NCBI GenBank assembly: GCA_900766645.1
Contig: CAAFWD010000140.1
Span: forward strand, 1-20,094
Direction: 5' to 3'
DNA from: an uncultured Cetobacterium sp.
GTDB taxonomy: Bacteria; Fusobacteriota; Fusobacteriia; Fusobacteriales; Fusobacteriaceae
Length of the DNA: 20,094 nucleotides
The position numbers were made by a program, and so were the translations under genes. How positions within the stretch are numbered: position 1 is the stretch's first letter; each line of letters starts with the position of its first letter. Below, piece after piece: positions 13,489 through 20,094 of the stretch. The notes beneath the pieces were generated by a model that saw nothing but the letters and a program-made list of their open reading frames with translations, was not told the origin of the DNA and did no database searches.

Positions 13489-15840
13489 ATGACTAAATTA
13501 AATCAATATCAAACACCTATATTCTCAACACTGAAGGACGTATATGCGAAAAGAGACATAATTCCTTTCCATGTTCCAGGGCATAAGAGAGGAAAGGGAA
13601 TGGATAAAGAGTTTTACGAGTTTATGGGACCTAATCCCTTCTCAATTGATGTAACTATTTTTAAAATGGTTGATGGATTACATAATCCAAAAAGTTGTAT
13701 AAAAGAAGCACAAGAGTTAGCCGCTGACGCATATGGAGCAAAGAAGACCTTTTTTGCAGTAAACGGAACATCTGGTGCAATCCAAGCTATGATCATGTCT
13801 GTGGTTAAGCCTGGAGAAAAAATATTGGTACCAAGAAATGTGCATAAATCAGTTTCTGGTGGAATAATATTAAGTGGATCTATGCCAGTTTATATGAATC
13901 CTGAAGTTGATGACGAATTAGGAATAGCTCATGGAGTTAAACCAGAGGTTGTTGAAACAATGTTAAAACAGCATCCAGATACAAAGGCTGTATTAATCAT
14001 TAATCCAACATACTACGGAGCAGCAACAGATATTAAAAGAATTGCTGATATAGTTCATAGCTATGATATTCCTTTAATAGTTGATGAGGCTCACGGAGCT
14101 CACTTACACTTCCATGAAGAGTTACCAGTTTCAGCTATAGATGCTGGAGCAGATATTTGTTGCCAAAGTACTCATAAAATAATTGGAGCAATGACTCAAA
14201 TGTCAATGCTACATGTAAATTCTACAAGAGTTGATGTAAATAGAATTCAGCAAATTTTAAGTTTATTACATACTACATCTCCTTCATATCCTTTAATGGC
14301 ATCATTAGACTGTGCTAGAAGACAGATAGCAACTGAAGGTAGAGAGTTATTAGCAAGAACTTTAAAAATTTCAAGAGATTTAAGAGCGGAGATAAATAAG
14401 ATTCCTGGAATCTTCTCTTTTGGAAAAGAGATAGTAGGAAGATACGGAATTTATGACTTTGATGAAACAAAATTATCAATATCAGCAAGAGAGTTAGGGT
14501 TAACAGGATTTGAATTAGAAACTTTATTAGTTGATGATTACAACATTCAGGTTGAGCTTTCAGATTTCTACAATGTATTAGGATTAGTAACAATTGGAGA
14601 TGATGAAAAAAGTACAGGAGCCCTATTAGCAGCTCTTCAAGATATTAGTAAGAGATTCTTCGGAAAAGGAAAGAAAATTGCTGAATCAATAGGTAAAATG
14701 CCAGCAATTCCAGAGTCAGTATTAATCCCAAGAGAAGCATTCTATAGTGAAAATAATAGAATTAAGTTCTTAGAAAGCGAAGGAAAAATTTGTGCCGAGA
14801 TGGTTATGGCATATCCACCAGGGATACCAGTAATTACTCCAGGAGAGAGAATAACAAAGGGAATAATCACATATATTCAGAATTTAAAAGCTGCAAAACT
14901 TCATGTTCAAGGAATGGAAGATCCTGAGTTAGAATTCATAAAAGTAATCGATGAAGAGGATGCAGTATATCTATATACTGAAAAAATGAAAAATAAAATG
15001 TTTGCTGTTCCAATGAATTTAGGTGCAAACAGAGCGGGAATCGAATTTGGACCAGAAGTTTTAGAGGAATGTTTCCCAGATACTTTTGGAGATATGACAT
15101 ACATCGAAGTTGAGAAGCAAAGAGAAAACTTTAATGATTGGTCATTAAAATATAAAAACACAATTCTTCATACTTGTGAGAAGTTAGCTGCTGCAGTTAA
15201 TGAAGCTGTAAGAGATGGGTATAGACCAATAACTGTTGGTGGAGATCACTCGATCGCTTTAGGATCTATATCAGGAGTTTCTTTAGAAAAAGAGATTGGG
15301 GTAGTATGGATTGATGCTCACGGAGATATGAATACAGATGAATCAACAGTTTCAGGAAACATCCATGGAATGCCATTAGCAGCATTACAAGGAGCTGGAG
15401 ACAGAGATTTAGTAAACTGTTTCTATGAAGGTGCTAAAATAGACAGCAAAAACGTTGTAATTTTAGGAGCAAGAGATCTTGATGTAAAAGAGAGAGAAAT
15501 CATTGAAGAGATGGGAGTAAAAGTTATTCATTATGACGAAGTAATTCATAAAGGAATGGATAATATTTTAGAGGAGATTAAAGAACATTTAAAGATAGAT
15601 AATATCCATATAAGTTTTGACGTTGACTCAATAAACCCAGATTATGCGCCAGGAGTAAGTACACCAGTAAGAAGTGGATTTACACCAGAAGAGATGTTTA
15701 AGACATTTAGATTCTTATTTAAGAACTATTCTATAACATCAGTTGATATAGTTGAATATAATCCAGTAAATGATAAAAATGAAAAAACTATGAATTTTGT
15801 AAATGACTTAACGGAGTTCGTTCTGAACCCAAATATATAG
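13489..15840 (+). CDS. Fused PLP-dependent Orn/Lys/Arg decarboxylase and arginase-type ureohydrolase
   Basis: A 783-residue fusion. Residues about 5-487 are a full short-form Orn/Lys/Arg decarboxylase resembling Bacillus SpeA (PFHVPGHKRG, DEAHGAH with D199 and H202, PLP lysine K230 in STHKIIG, YPPGIPVITPGE). Residues about 504-783 are a complete ureohydrolase with Mn ligands H587, D609, H611, D613, D711 and D713. The substrate loop reads STVSGNIHGMP (S622, N624, H626), with N615, D665, E668 and E756. These match the amino-acid-binding residues of true arginases (human N130, S137, D183, E186, E277), not the S/T-H-x-T-P loop of agmatinases. It could therefore run arginine to ornithine plus urea, then ornithine to putrescine; a SpeA-like half could also make agmatine. 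AAGGAGG lies 4 bases before the ATG. Confidence 0.93.
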   Translation: MTKLNQYQTPIFSTLKDVYAKRDIIPFHVPGHKRGKGMDKEFYEFMGPNPFSIDVTIFKMVDGLHNPKSCIKEAQELAADAYGAKKTFFAVNGTSGAIQAMIMSVVKPGEKILVPRNVHKSVSGGIILSGSMPVYMNPEVDDELGIAHGVKPEVVETMLKQHPDTKAVLIINPTYYGAATDIKRIADIVHSYDIPLIVDEAHGAHLHFHEELPVSAIDAGADICCQSTHKIIGAMTQMSMLHVNSTRVDVNRIQQILSLLHTTSPSYPLMASLDCARRQIATEGRELLARTLKISRDLRAEINKIPGIFSFGKEIVGRYGIYDFDETKLSISARELGLTGFELETLLVDDYNIQVELSDFYNVLGLVTIGDDEKSTGALLAALQDISKRFFGKGKKIAESIGKMPAIPESVLIPREAFYSENNRIKFLESEGKICAEMVMAYPPGIPVITPGERITKGIITYIQNLKAAKLHVQGMEDPELEFIKVIDEEDAVYLYTEKMKNKMFAVPMNLGANRAGIEFGPEVLEECFPDTFGDMTYIEVEKQRENFNDWSLKYKNTILHTCEKLAAAVNEAVRDGYRPITVGGDHSIALGSISGVSLEKEIGVVWIDAHGDMNTDESTVSGNIHGMPLAALQGAGDRDLVNCFYEGAKIDSKNVVILGARDLDVKEREIIEEMGVKVIHYDEVIHKGMDNILEEIKEHLKIDNIHISFDVDSINPDYAPGVSTPVRSGFTPEEMFKTFRFLFKNYSITSVDIVEYNPVNDKNEKTMNFVNDLTEFVLNPNI

Positions 15841-15849
15841 AGGTGTAAA

Positions 15850-16695
15850 ATGAAGAAGGAAGTATTATCTAGTTTAGAAAAAGATTATTCGAAATATAGT
15901 AAAAGTTTCAAAAAAATTGTAGATTTTATTAAGCATAATCAAAGTATAATATCATTTATATCAATAAATGAGTTAGCAAAAGAAACAGAAACAAGCCCAG
16001 CAACAATAACTAGATTTTCTAAAAACTTAGGTTTTAAAGGATACCCTGATTTTCAAAGAGTATTCCAAAAAGATGTAGAAATTTCAACTTCTCAAATGAA
16101 AGAGTTTAGAGATGAAATAGGAGAAGCTAGAAAAGATGGAGTACTAGCGAATACAATAACAACAAATATAGAGTTATTAGAAGAAATGGATATTACAGCT
16201 ATAGAATCTCAATTAGAAGAAGCTATTGAGATGATTAAAGATTGTAGAAAATTATATATTCTAGGAGCTAGAGGGTCTTATGCTTTAGCATACTATCTAT
16301 ATTTTATGTTAAAAGAGTTAAGAGAGGATGTAGAGTTAATGATCTCAGGAGCATCAGACTTTACAGATAAACTTTTATACTCAGGAAAGGATGATTTATT
16401 ATTTACAATCTCTTTCCATCCATATACAAATTTTACATGTCAAGTAACTGAGTTTTTTAAAGAGCAGGGAAATAAAATCATAACTATGACGGATAAAAAA
16501 GATTCTTTATTAGGTAATATGTCCAACTTGGTTATAACAACTAAAAACGGAGGAAAAGCATATACTTTTGTTCCAGGAATAGTTATTTTAAATGCACTTT
16601 TAGTAAAATATGGAAGTCTAAATAAAGATGAAAGTATTGAAAGATTGGATAAATTAAAAAATATTACAGATAAATTTAATATTTATCAAAGATAG
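15850..16695 (+). CDS. MurR/RpiR-family transcriptional regulator
   Basis: A 281-residue regulator. Residues 1-77 form the RpiR helix-turn-helix domain, with ELAKETETSPATITRFSKNL (41-60) followed by GFKGYPDFQ. Residues about 125-265 form a SIS sugar-isomerase-like ligand domain (LYILGARGSYALAYY, TISFHPYTNFT). Family members usually sense phosphorylated sugars as dimers or tetramers. The ATG is 9 bases after the decarboxylase-arginase stop, and its AGAGGTG site overlaps that stop codon, so the genes are co-transcribed and probably translationally coupled. It may regulate its own operon or the transporter downstream. No sugar genes are near, so the ligand is an open question. Confidence 0.9.
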   Translation: MKKEVLSSLEKDYSKYSKSFKKIVDFIKHNQSIISFISINELAKETETSPATITRFSKNLGFKGYPDFQRVFQKDVEISTSQMKEFRDEIGEARKDGVLANTITTNIELLEEMDITAIESQLEEAIEMIKDCRKLYILGARGSYALAYYLYFMLKELREDVELMISGASDFTDKLLYSGKDDLLFTISFHPYTNFTCQVTEFFKEQGNKIITMTDKKDSLLGNMSNLVITTKNGGKAYTFVPGIVILNALLVKYGSLNKDESIERLDKLKNITDKFNIYQR

Positions 16696-16702
16696 AAAAG
16701 AG

Positions 16703-16730
16703 AAAAAGAGGACACAAGTCCTCTTTTTTT
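16703..16730 (+). terminator. Terminator after the RpiR-family gene
   Basis: AAAAAGAGGAC (16703-16713) pairs with GTCCTCTTTTT (16718-16728) over a 4-base ACAA loop, with the T-run to 16730. The flanking A-run makes it usable from the minus strand too, where the small convergent gene stops at 16729. Confidence 0.88.
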
Positions 16731-16863
16731 ATTTTTGATATTTTAATTTTAAAAATAACTGGTCTAAATTTCTTAATAAAAGACCGCAGAATAATAAAGG
16801 AAATAGGTAGAACTTCGCTGAATAATCAATTAACTTATTGTTACTATTCTTTTTTTCTAACAT
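16729..16863 (-). CDS. Small membrane-associated peptide, 44 residues, function unknown
   Basis: This minus-strand frame encodes MLEKKNSNNK at the N-terminus, a hydrophobic stretch FYLFPLLFCGLLL (about 18-30) and a basic tail ending LKYQK. An extended ribosome-binding site AAAGGGGTGAT lies 9 bases before the ATG (16863-16861). A promoter with perfect -10 and 17-base spacing (16899-16927) sits upstream, and its stop abuts the hairpin at 16703-16730. Promoter, ribosome site, frame and terminator together make a real gene likely. The hydrophobic part is short for a full membrane span, so it may sit in the membrane surface. It is not recognised as any named family. It fills most of the gap between the regulator and transporter genes. 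Confidence 0.6.
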   Translation of the reverse strand: MLEKKNSNNKLIDYSAKFYLFPLLFCGLLLRNLDQLFLKLKYQK

Positions 16864-16898
16864 TATAATTCTATCACCCCTTTGGATTTACAAAAAAG

Positions 16899-16927
16899 AT
16901 TATATACCATATTAAAAAAAATATCAA
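16899..16927 (-). promoter_or_regulatory. Near-consensus minus-strand promoter for the small peptide gene
   Basis: Read on the minus strand: TTGATA (16927-16922), 17-base spacer, TATAAT (16904-16899), eleven of twelve consensus bases. The expected transcript start is about 30 bases before the ATG. It is divergent from the transporter promoter, whose -35 begins at 16943. Confidence 0.7.
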
Positions 16928-16942
16928 CATAAAAATAAGAAC

Positions 16943-16971
16943 TTGTGAAATGCTATTAACCGTGATAAAAT
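16943..16971 (+). promoter_or_regulatory. Promoter of the amino-acid transporter, with an inverted repeat over the -10
   Basis: TTGTGA (16943-16948), 17 bases, TAAAAT (16966-16971). TTAACC (16956-16961) and GGTTAA (16977-16982) form an inverted repeat centred on the -10 box, the position expected for a repressor site. The leader to the ATG at 17040 is about 60 bases. Confidence 0.5.
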
Positions 16972-17039
16972 ACTATGGTTAAAAAACCAAAAAAACAGTA
17001 ATGTGGTACTAAAAAAAGATACACAAAAAGGAGTTTTAT

Positions 17040-18368
17040 ATGAGTGAAAATTTAGAAAAAAGATATGGATTTTCTGTTGCATTCTCGATGGTTGTGGGGA
17101 TAGTTATAGGAATTGGAATATTTTTTAAAGCTAATCAAGTGCTAATAGCAGGAGGTATGGATCCTAAAATTGCGATCATGGCTTGGGTTTTAGGCGGAAC
17201 TATATCTATCTTATCTGGTCTTACTGCAGCAGAGGTAGGGGCAGCAATACCAGAAACAGGTGGTATGATAGCTTGGATAAAAAGAATATATGGTGAAAAA
17301 ATAGCTTTTTTAGTTGGATGGACACAGTTAATACTTTATTTTCCAGCATTAATAGGGTTAATATCTTATTATTTTGCAGTTTTTACAGGAAATTTTTTAG
17401 GGGTAAATCCAGAGAATACAATGTTTATATCTTCAGTAGCTTTTGGGGCAATAATCTTCTTATATTTAATAAATATTTTTACAACAAGTGTAGGTGGAAA
17501 AATACAAACTTTTGCCACAGCAGCTAAAATAGTGCCACTACTTTTAATAACAGTATTTGGATTTTTATCAAAAGGAAATACTGAAGGAGTATTTTATATG
17601 GCACAAACAGCTACAGAAGTAGCCACTAAATCACCAATAGTTTTATTAGGACTTGCTCTTGTTCCTGTAATGTTTGCATTTGATGGATGGATATATGTGG
17701 GAACTATAGCTGGAGATTTAAAAAATGTAAAAAAAGATCTACCAAGAGCAATAATTTTTGGATTAGGATTTATAGCTATATTTTATACATTATTAAATGT
17801 TGCATTATTAAATGTTTTTACAGCAGAGGAGTTAGTTAAAGTTGGAATGTTTGGTGTGGCAGAAAAATTATTTGGAGCTTTAGGAGCTAAATTTATATTT
17901 TTAGGAATTATGATTTCAGCTTTTGGAGGATTAAATGGAATGATACTGGCATCTACAAGAATTCCATATACATTAGCGATAGAAGGACATCTGCCTAAAA
18001 AGGAACTGTTTAGTAAAATAGATGAAAAGCATAAGCAACCTATAAACTCGTCAATATTGATGTTTGTATTATCATTAGGTTATTTATCAGCGATGTTAAT
18101 AACAAAAGAGATAGATGTATTTGGAGATGTTCCAGTAGCGTTATTTTGGTTATTCTATTGTTTAGTATTTTTAGGATTATTTATTTTAAGAAAAAAAGAA
18201 CCAAATTTAGAAAGACCATATATTGTACCACTATATCCAGTAATACCATTATTGGCATTAATAGGTGGAGGATCTATATTCATATATGCTGCAATATCAC
18301 AGCCTTTATACATGGCTTTATCTCTAGGTTTAGCGTCAACAGGCTTGTTAGCTTATAGAAAAAAATAA
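17040..18368 (+). CDS. APC-superfamily amino-acid permease
   Basis: A 442-residue integral membrane protein with about twelve membrane helices and no signal peptide, typical of APC-family permeases and exchangers (SteT/LAT-like length). The first helix has the unwound substrate motif GIGIF (24-28), where the amino-acid backbone binds in relatives such as AdiC and SteT. 'AAEVGAAIPETGGMIAWIKRIYG' in the helix 2-3 region and 'FAFDGWIYVGTIAGDLKN' in helix 6 are also family marks. AAGGAG precedes the ATG. It is a single-gene unit closed by a terminator. Next to an arginine/ornithine-processing enzyme it could import arginine or ornithine, or exchange it for putrescine, but this is inference; serine/threonine or another neutral amino acid is equally possible. 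Confidence 0.88.
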   Translation: MSENLEKRYGFSVAFSMVVGIVIGIGIFFKANQVLIAGGMDPKIAIMAWVLGGTISILSGLTAAEVGAAIPETGGMIAWIKRIYGEKIAFLVGWTQLILYFPALIGLISYYFAVFTGNFLGVNPENTMFISSVAFGAIIFLYLINIFTTSVGGKIQTFATAAKIVPLLLITVFGFLSKGNTEGVFYMAQTATEVATKSPIVLLGLALVPVMFAFDGWIYVGTIAGDLKNVKKDLPRAIIFGLGFIAIFYTLLNVALLNVFTAEELVKVGMFGVAEKLFGALGAKFIFLGIMISAFGGLNGMILASTRIPYTLAIEGHLPKKELFSKIDEKHKQPINSSILMFVLSLGYLSAMLITKEIDVFGDVPVALFWLFYCLVFLGLFILRKKEPNLERPYIVPLYPVIPLLALIGGGSIFIYAAISQPLYMALSLGLASTGLLAYRKK

Positions 18369-18376
18369 ACGAAAAC

Positions 18377-18410
18377 AATGCAAACATTTAAGGTGTTTGC
18401 ATTTTTTTTT
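18377..18410 (+). terminator. Rho-independent terminator after the permease gene
   Basis: AATGCAAACA (18377-18386) pairs with TGTTTGCATT (18394-18403) around a 7-base loop, and the T-run extends to 18410. Confidence 0.88.
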
Positions 18411-18417
18411 AAAACAC

Positions 18418-18446
18418 TTAACTTTTTTGCAAAAAAGATATATTAT
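18418..18446 (+). promoter_or_regulatory. Possible promoter of the efflux operon
   Basis: TTAACT (18418-18423), 17 bases, TATTAT (18441-18446). The -35 has four of six consensus bases. It is the best candidate between the terminator at 18410 and the ATG at 18481. Confidence 0.4.
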
Positions 18447-18480
18447 TTAGGTTAGAAAATAAAGATAAGGAGATTGATTT

Positions 18481-19944
18481 ATGAATAAATATATCTTTGC
18501 AGTTTCAATAGTTTTATCTTTGGCAGGTTGTACAACAACTCCTAAGTTAGAAACGAATTCATTAAAAAGTATAAGCAAAGAAAATAATATGCTAACAAAA
18601 AAATATGATTACAATTTATTTCAAAGACAAAATTGGTGGAAAAATAGCCAAGATCAAAATTTAAATCTTCTAATAGAGGAGATCCTTTCAAACAATTCTC
18701 AAATCAAAATAGCTAAAATGAATGTGGAAAAAGCATTAGCAAGTATTCAAGAAGCAAAAAGAGCTAACATATCATCTGTTGACCTAGTTGGAAGTGGGAA
18801 AAAAACATACATCGACAATAAATATACAAAAATTGATAATAAATATATGGAGGCAAAATTACCTATAAATGATCTTAAACACACTGAAACACTTGATCAA
18901 GGAGCTATAGGTTTACAAGCTGGATATGTAATTGATTTATGGGGGAAATTTAAAGCTTTAGAGCAAGAAAGTCAGTATGCAAAAGAAGCACAGGAATTAC
19001 AATCAAAATGGATTACTTTAAATATTTCAACTTCAGTAGCAGACATTTACGGAAAGTATATTTTACTAAATAATGAGAGCAATATTTTAAAAGAGAAAAG
19101 TGAAATAGCTGAAAAATTATATTCTTTAGAGAAAATAAGATATAATTCTGGTTTAGGAGATGAAGCTTCAGTTTTAAATATAGAAAATAGTTGTAGAGAA
19201 TTAAAAAATGCAATAAAATCTGTAGAAAATAATAAACAAATATTAAAAAATACACTTTTAGTTCTAAATAATAGTCAAAATTCAGAAGTGATAACATCAG
19301 TTTTAAAAAATATTGATGAAAATAAAAATTATAAATTTTCAAAATTTATGAACACTCCTGAGGGGATAGATTCTGATCTAATAGTAAATAGGCCAGATGT
19401 AGAATATTATTTAAAAGTTATTGATTCTCAAAAAGAAAAATTAAAATCAATAAAAGCTGATTATTATCCAAGAATAACTTTAACTGGAAGTTTTCAATAT
19501 CATACTTTAGATGTACAAAGTTTAATAGAAGCAGAATCAACTCTTTTAAGTATAGGGCCAAGCTTATATTTACCATTATTTAATAGAAATAGTTTGAATC
19601 AAAAATATAAAATGGCTGGAATGGATGTGAATATTTTTATTGAAGAGTATAATAATAATTTAATAAAAGCATACCAAGATGTTAATAATAATCTAGCATC
19701 ATTAAAAGTTTCAGATTCAACCTTAGAATCTCAAAATAAAAATTTAAAAAATTCAGAAAAAATATTTAGTAATAATGAAACTTTATATGGTGTAGGAAAT
19801 ATTTCAAATTATCAATTATTACAGTCAAAACTTTCTTATTTGAATGATAAATTAAAAAATTCAGAAAAAGAATATGATGTTTATTCTCAACAGATTAATT
19901 TAATAAATTCTCTTGGAGGATACTATAAGGAGCAGGTGAAATAA
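18481..19944 (+). CDS. TolC-family efflux outer-membrane lipoprotein (NodT/OprM type)
   Basis: A 487-residue protein with a lipoprotein signal peptide: a short basic N-terminus, a hydrophobic core and lipobox LAGC, making C17 the lipidated residue. After that come the two outer-membrane-efflux repeats (about 60-260 and 280-480) rich in long helices. 'QNWWKNSQDQNLNLLIEEIL' and 'NNSQIKIAKMNVEKALASI' open the first repeat, and 'NRPDVEYYLKVIDSQKEKL' plus 'ADYYPRITLTGSF' open the second, as in OprM and NodT proteins. It would form a trimeric outer-membrane duct for a tripartite pump. AAGGAG lies 8-9 bases before the ATG. It is followed after one base by the start of a probable adaptor gene, so this is the head of an efflux operon. 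It shows the organism has an outer membrane. Confidence 0.9.
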   Translation: MNKYIFAVSIVLSLAGCTTTPKLETNSLKSISKENNMLTKKYDYNLFQRQNWWKNSQDQNLNLLIEEILSNNSQIKIAKMNVEKALASIQEAKRANISSVDLVGSGKKTYIDNKYTKIDNKYMEAKLPINDLKHTETLDQGAIGLQAGYVIDLWGKFKALEQESQYAKEAQELQSKWITLNISTSVADIYGKYILLNNESNILKEKSEIAEKLYSLEKIRYNSGLGDEASVLNIENSCRELKNAIKSVENNKQILKNTLLVLNNSQNSEVITSVLKNIDENKNYKFSKFMNTPEGIDSDLIVNRPDVEYYLKVIDSQKEKLKSIKADYYPRITLTGSFQYHTLDVQSLIEAESTLLSIGPSLYLPLFNRNSLNQKYKMAGMDVNIFIEEYNNNLIKAYQDVNNNLASLKVSDSTLESQNKNLKNSEKIFSNNETLYGVGNISNYQLLQSKLSYLNDKLKNSEKEYDVYSQQINLINSLGGYYKEQVK

Positions 19945-19945
19945 T

Positions 19946-20094
19946 ATGGAAAATAATAAAGTTAATGATAATAATTTAAATAATGATAATAATAATCAAG
20001 GAAAGAAAAGTATAGGAATATTTTTAACTGGAGTTGCCATTGCAGGAATTTTATATGGTGGATACTATGCAATTTTTAAATATGGAAAAGAGGA
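19946..20094 (+). CDS. Probable HlyD/EmrA-type membrane fusion protein, N-terminus only
   Basis: The reading frame begins at ATG 19946, one base after the preceding stop, with AAGGAGCAGGTGA (19927-19939) upstream, and runs off the window end (49 codons visible). The first 20 residues are almost only Asn, Asp and Lys, a soluble cytosolic leader. Then come GKK and a hydrophobic helix (about residues 23-43) ending in a basic YGK. One N-terminal membrane anchor behind a TolC-family gene is what EmrA/HlyD-type adaptors show. No lipoyl or beta-barrel part is visible, so the family call depends on context and helix placement. Confidence 0.55.
   Translation, partial: MENNKVNDNNLNNDNNNQGKKSIGIFLTGVAIAGILYGGYYAIFKYGKE

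Noticed and set aside
13489..15840. Reading the fusion as two genes joined by a sequencing error
   Set aside because: The frame is open throughout, both domains are full length, the linker has no stop or ribosome site, and the arginase half lacks its own plausible start.
17318..18358. Extra plus-strand frames within the permease (17318-17527, 18146-18358)
   Set aside because: They are out-of-frame shadows of a continuous twelve-helix protein with no break.

Overview
The window comes from an AT-rich chromosome. Its codon use favours AGA and A/T-ending codons, Shine-Dalgarno sites are strong (AGGAGG type), sigma70-type promoters are close to consensus and hairpin/T-run terminators are frequent. 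A TolC-family outer-membrane lipoprotein implies a diderm envelope. Together with the style of the proteins, this points to the Fusobacteriota (Fusobacterium/Cetobacterium group). That is an inference from memory, not a database result. No rRNA, tRNA, CRISPR array, insertion sequence or phage gene was seen.

Region 1 (1-5450, + strand): the 3' end of htpX, a 50-residue membrane peptide gene, then a run of housekeeping genes. These are a DUF2156 protein, an M17 leucyl aminopeptidase (pepA), an Eis-like GNAT acetyltransferase, a DUF218 (ElyC/SanA/YdcF) membrane protein and a DUF2628 membrane protein. A hairpin between pepA and the acetyltransferase gene probably makes expression of the last three depend partly on read-through. 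A bidirectional terminator at 5421-5450 closes the run against a convergent nitroreductase gene.

Region 2 (5449-11322): the nitroreductase gene (-) is divergent from two large paralogues (+). Each paralogue has the order acyl-activating (AMP-binding) domain, acyl-carrier-protein domain, PlsC-type acyltransferase domain. Each has its own promoter and terminator. They look like single-chain machines that activate a fatty acid, load it on an in-built ACP and esterify it to a lipid acceptor. That is the job of Aas, but with the domains in reverse order and the carrier built in.

Region 3 (11326-13320, - strand): a HIT-family hydrolase, rpiB, slyD and a DJ-1/PfpI protein.

Region 4 (13350-18410, + strand): the most unusual gene encodes a 783-residue fusion of a SpeA-like PLP decarboxylase and a ureohydrolase. 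The ureohydrolase half carries arginase-type, not agmatinase-type, substrate-binding residues. An RpiR-family regulator gene follows 9 bases downstream and is probably co-transcribed. Next come a short minus-strand gene for a membrane peptide, with its own near-consensus promoter, and an APC-family amino-acid transporter. A plausible theme is arginine/ornithine uptake and conversion to putrescine.

Region 5 (18418-20094): the start of an efflux operon, with a TolC-family outer-membrane lipoprotein and the N-terminus of a probable HlyD/EmrA-type membrane fusion protein cut off by the window edge.
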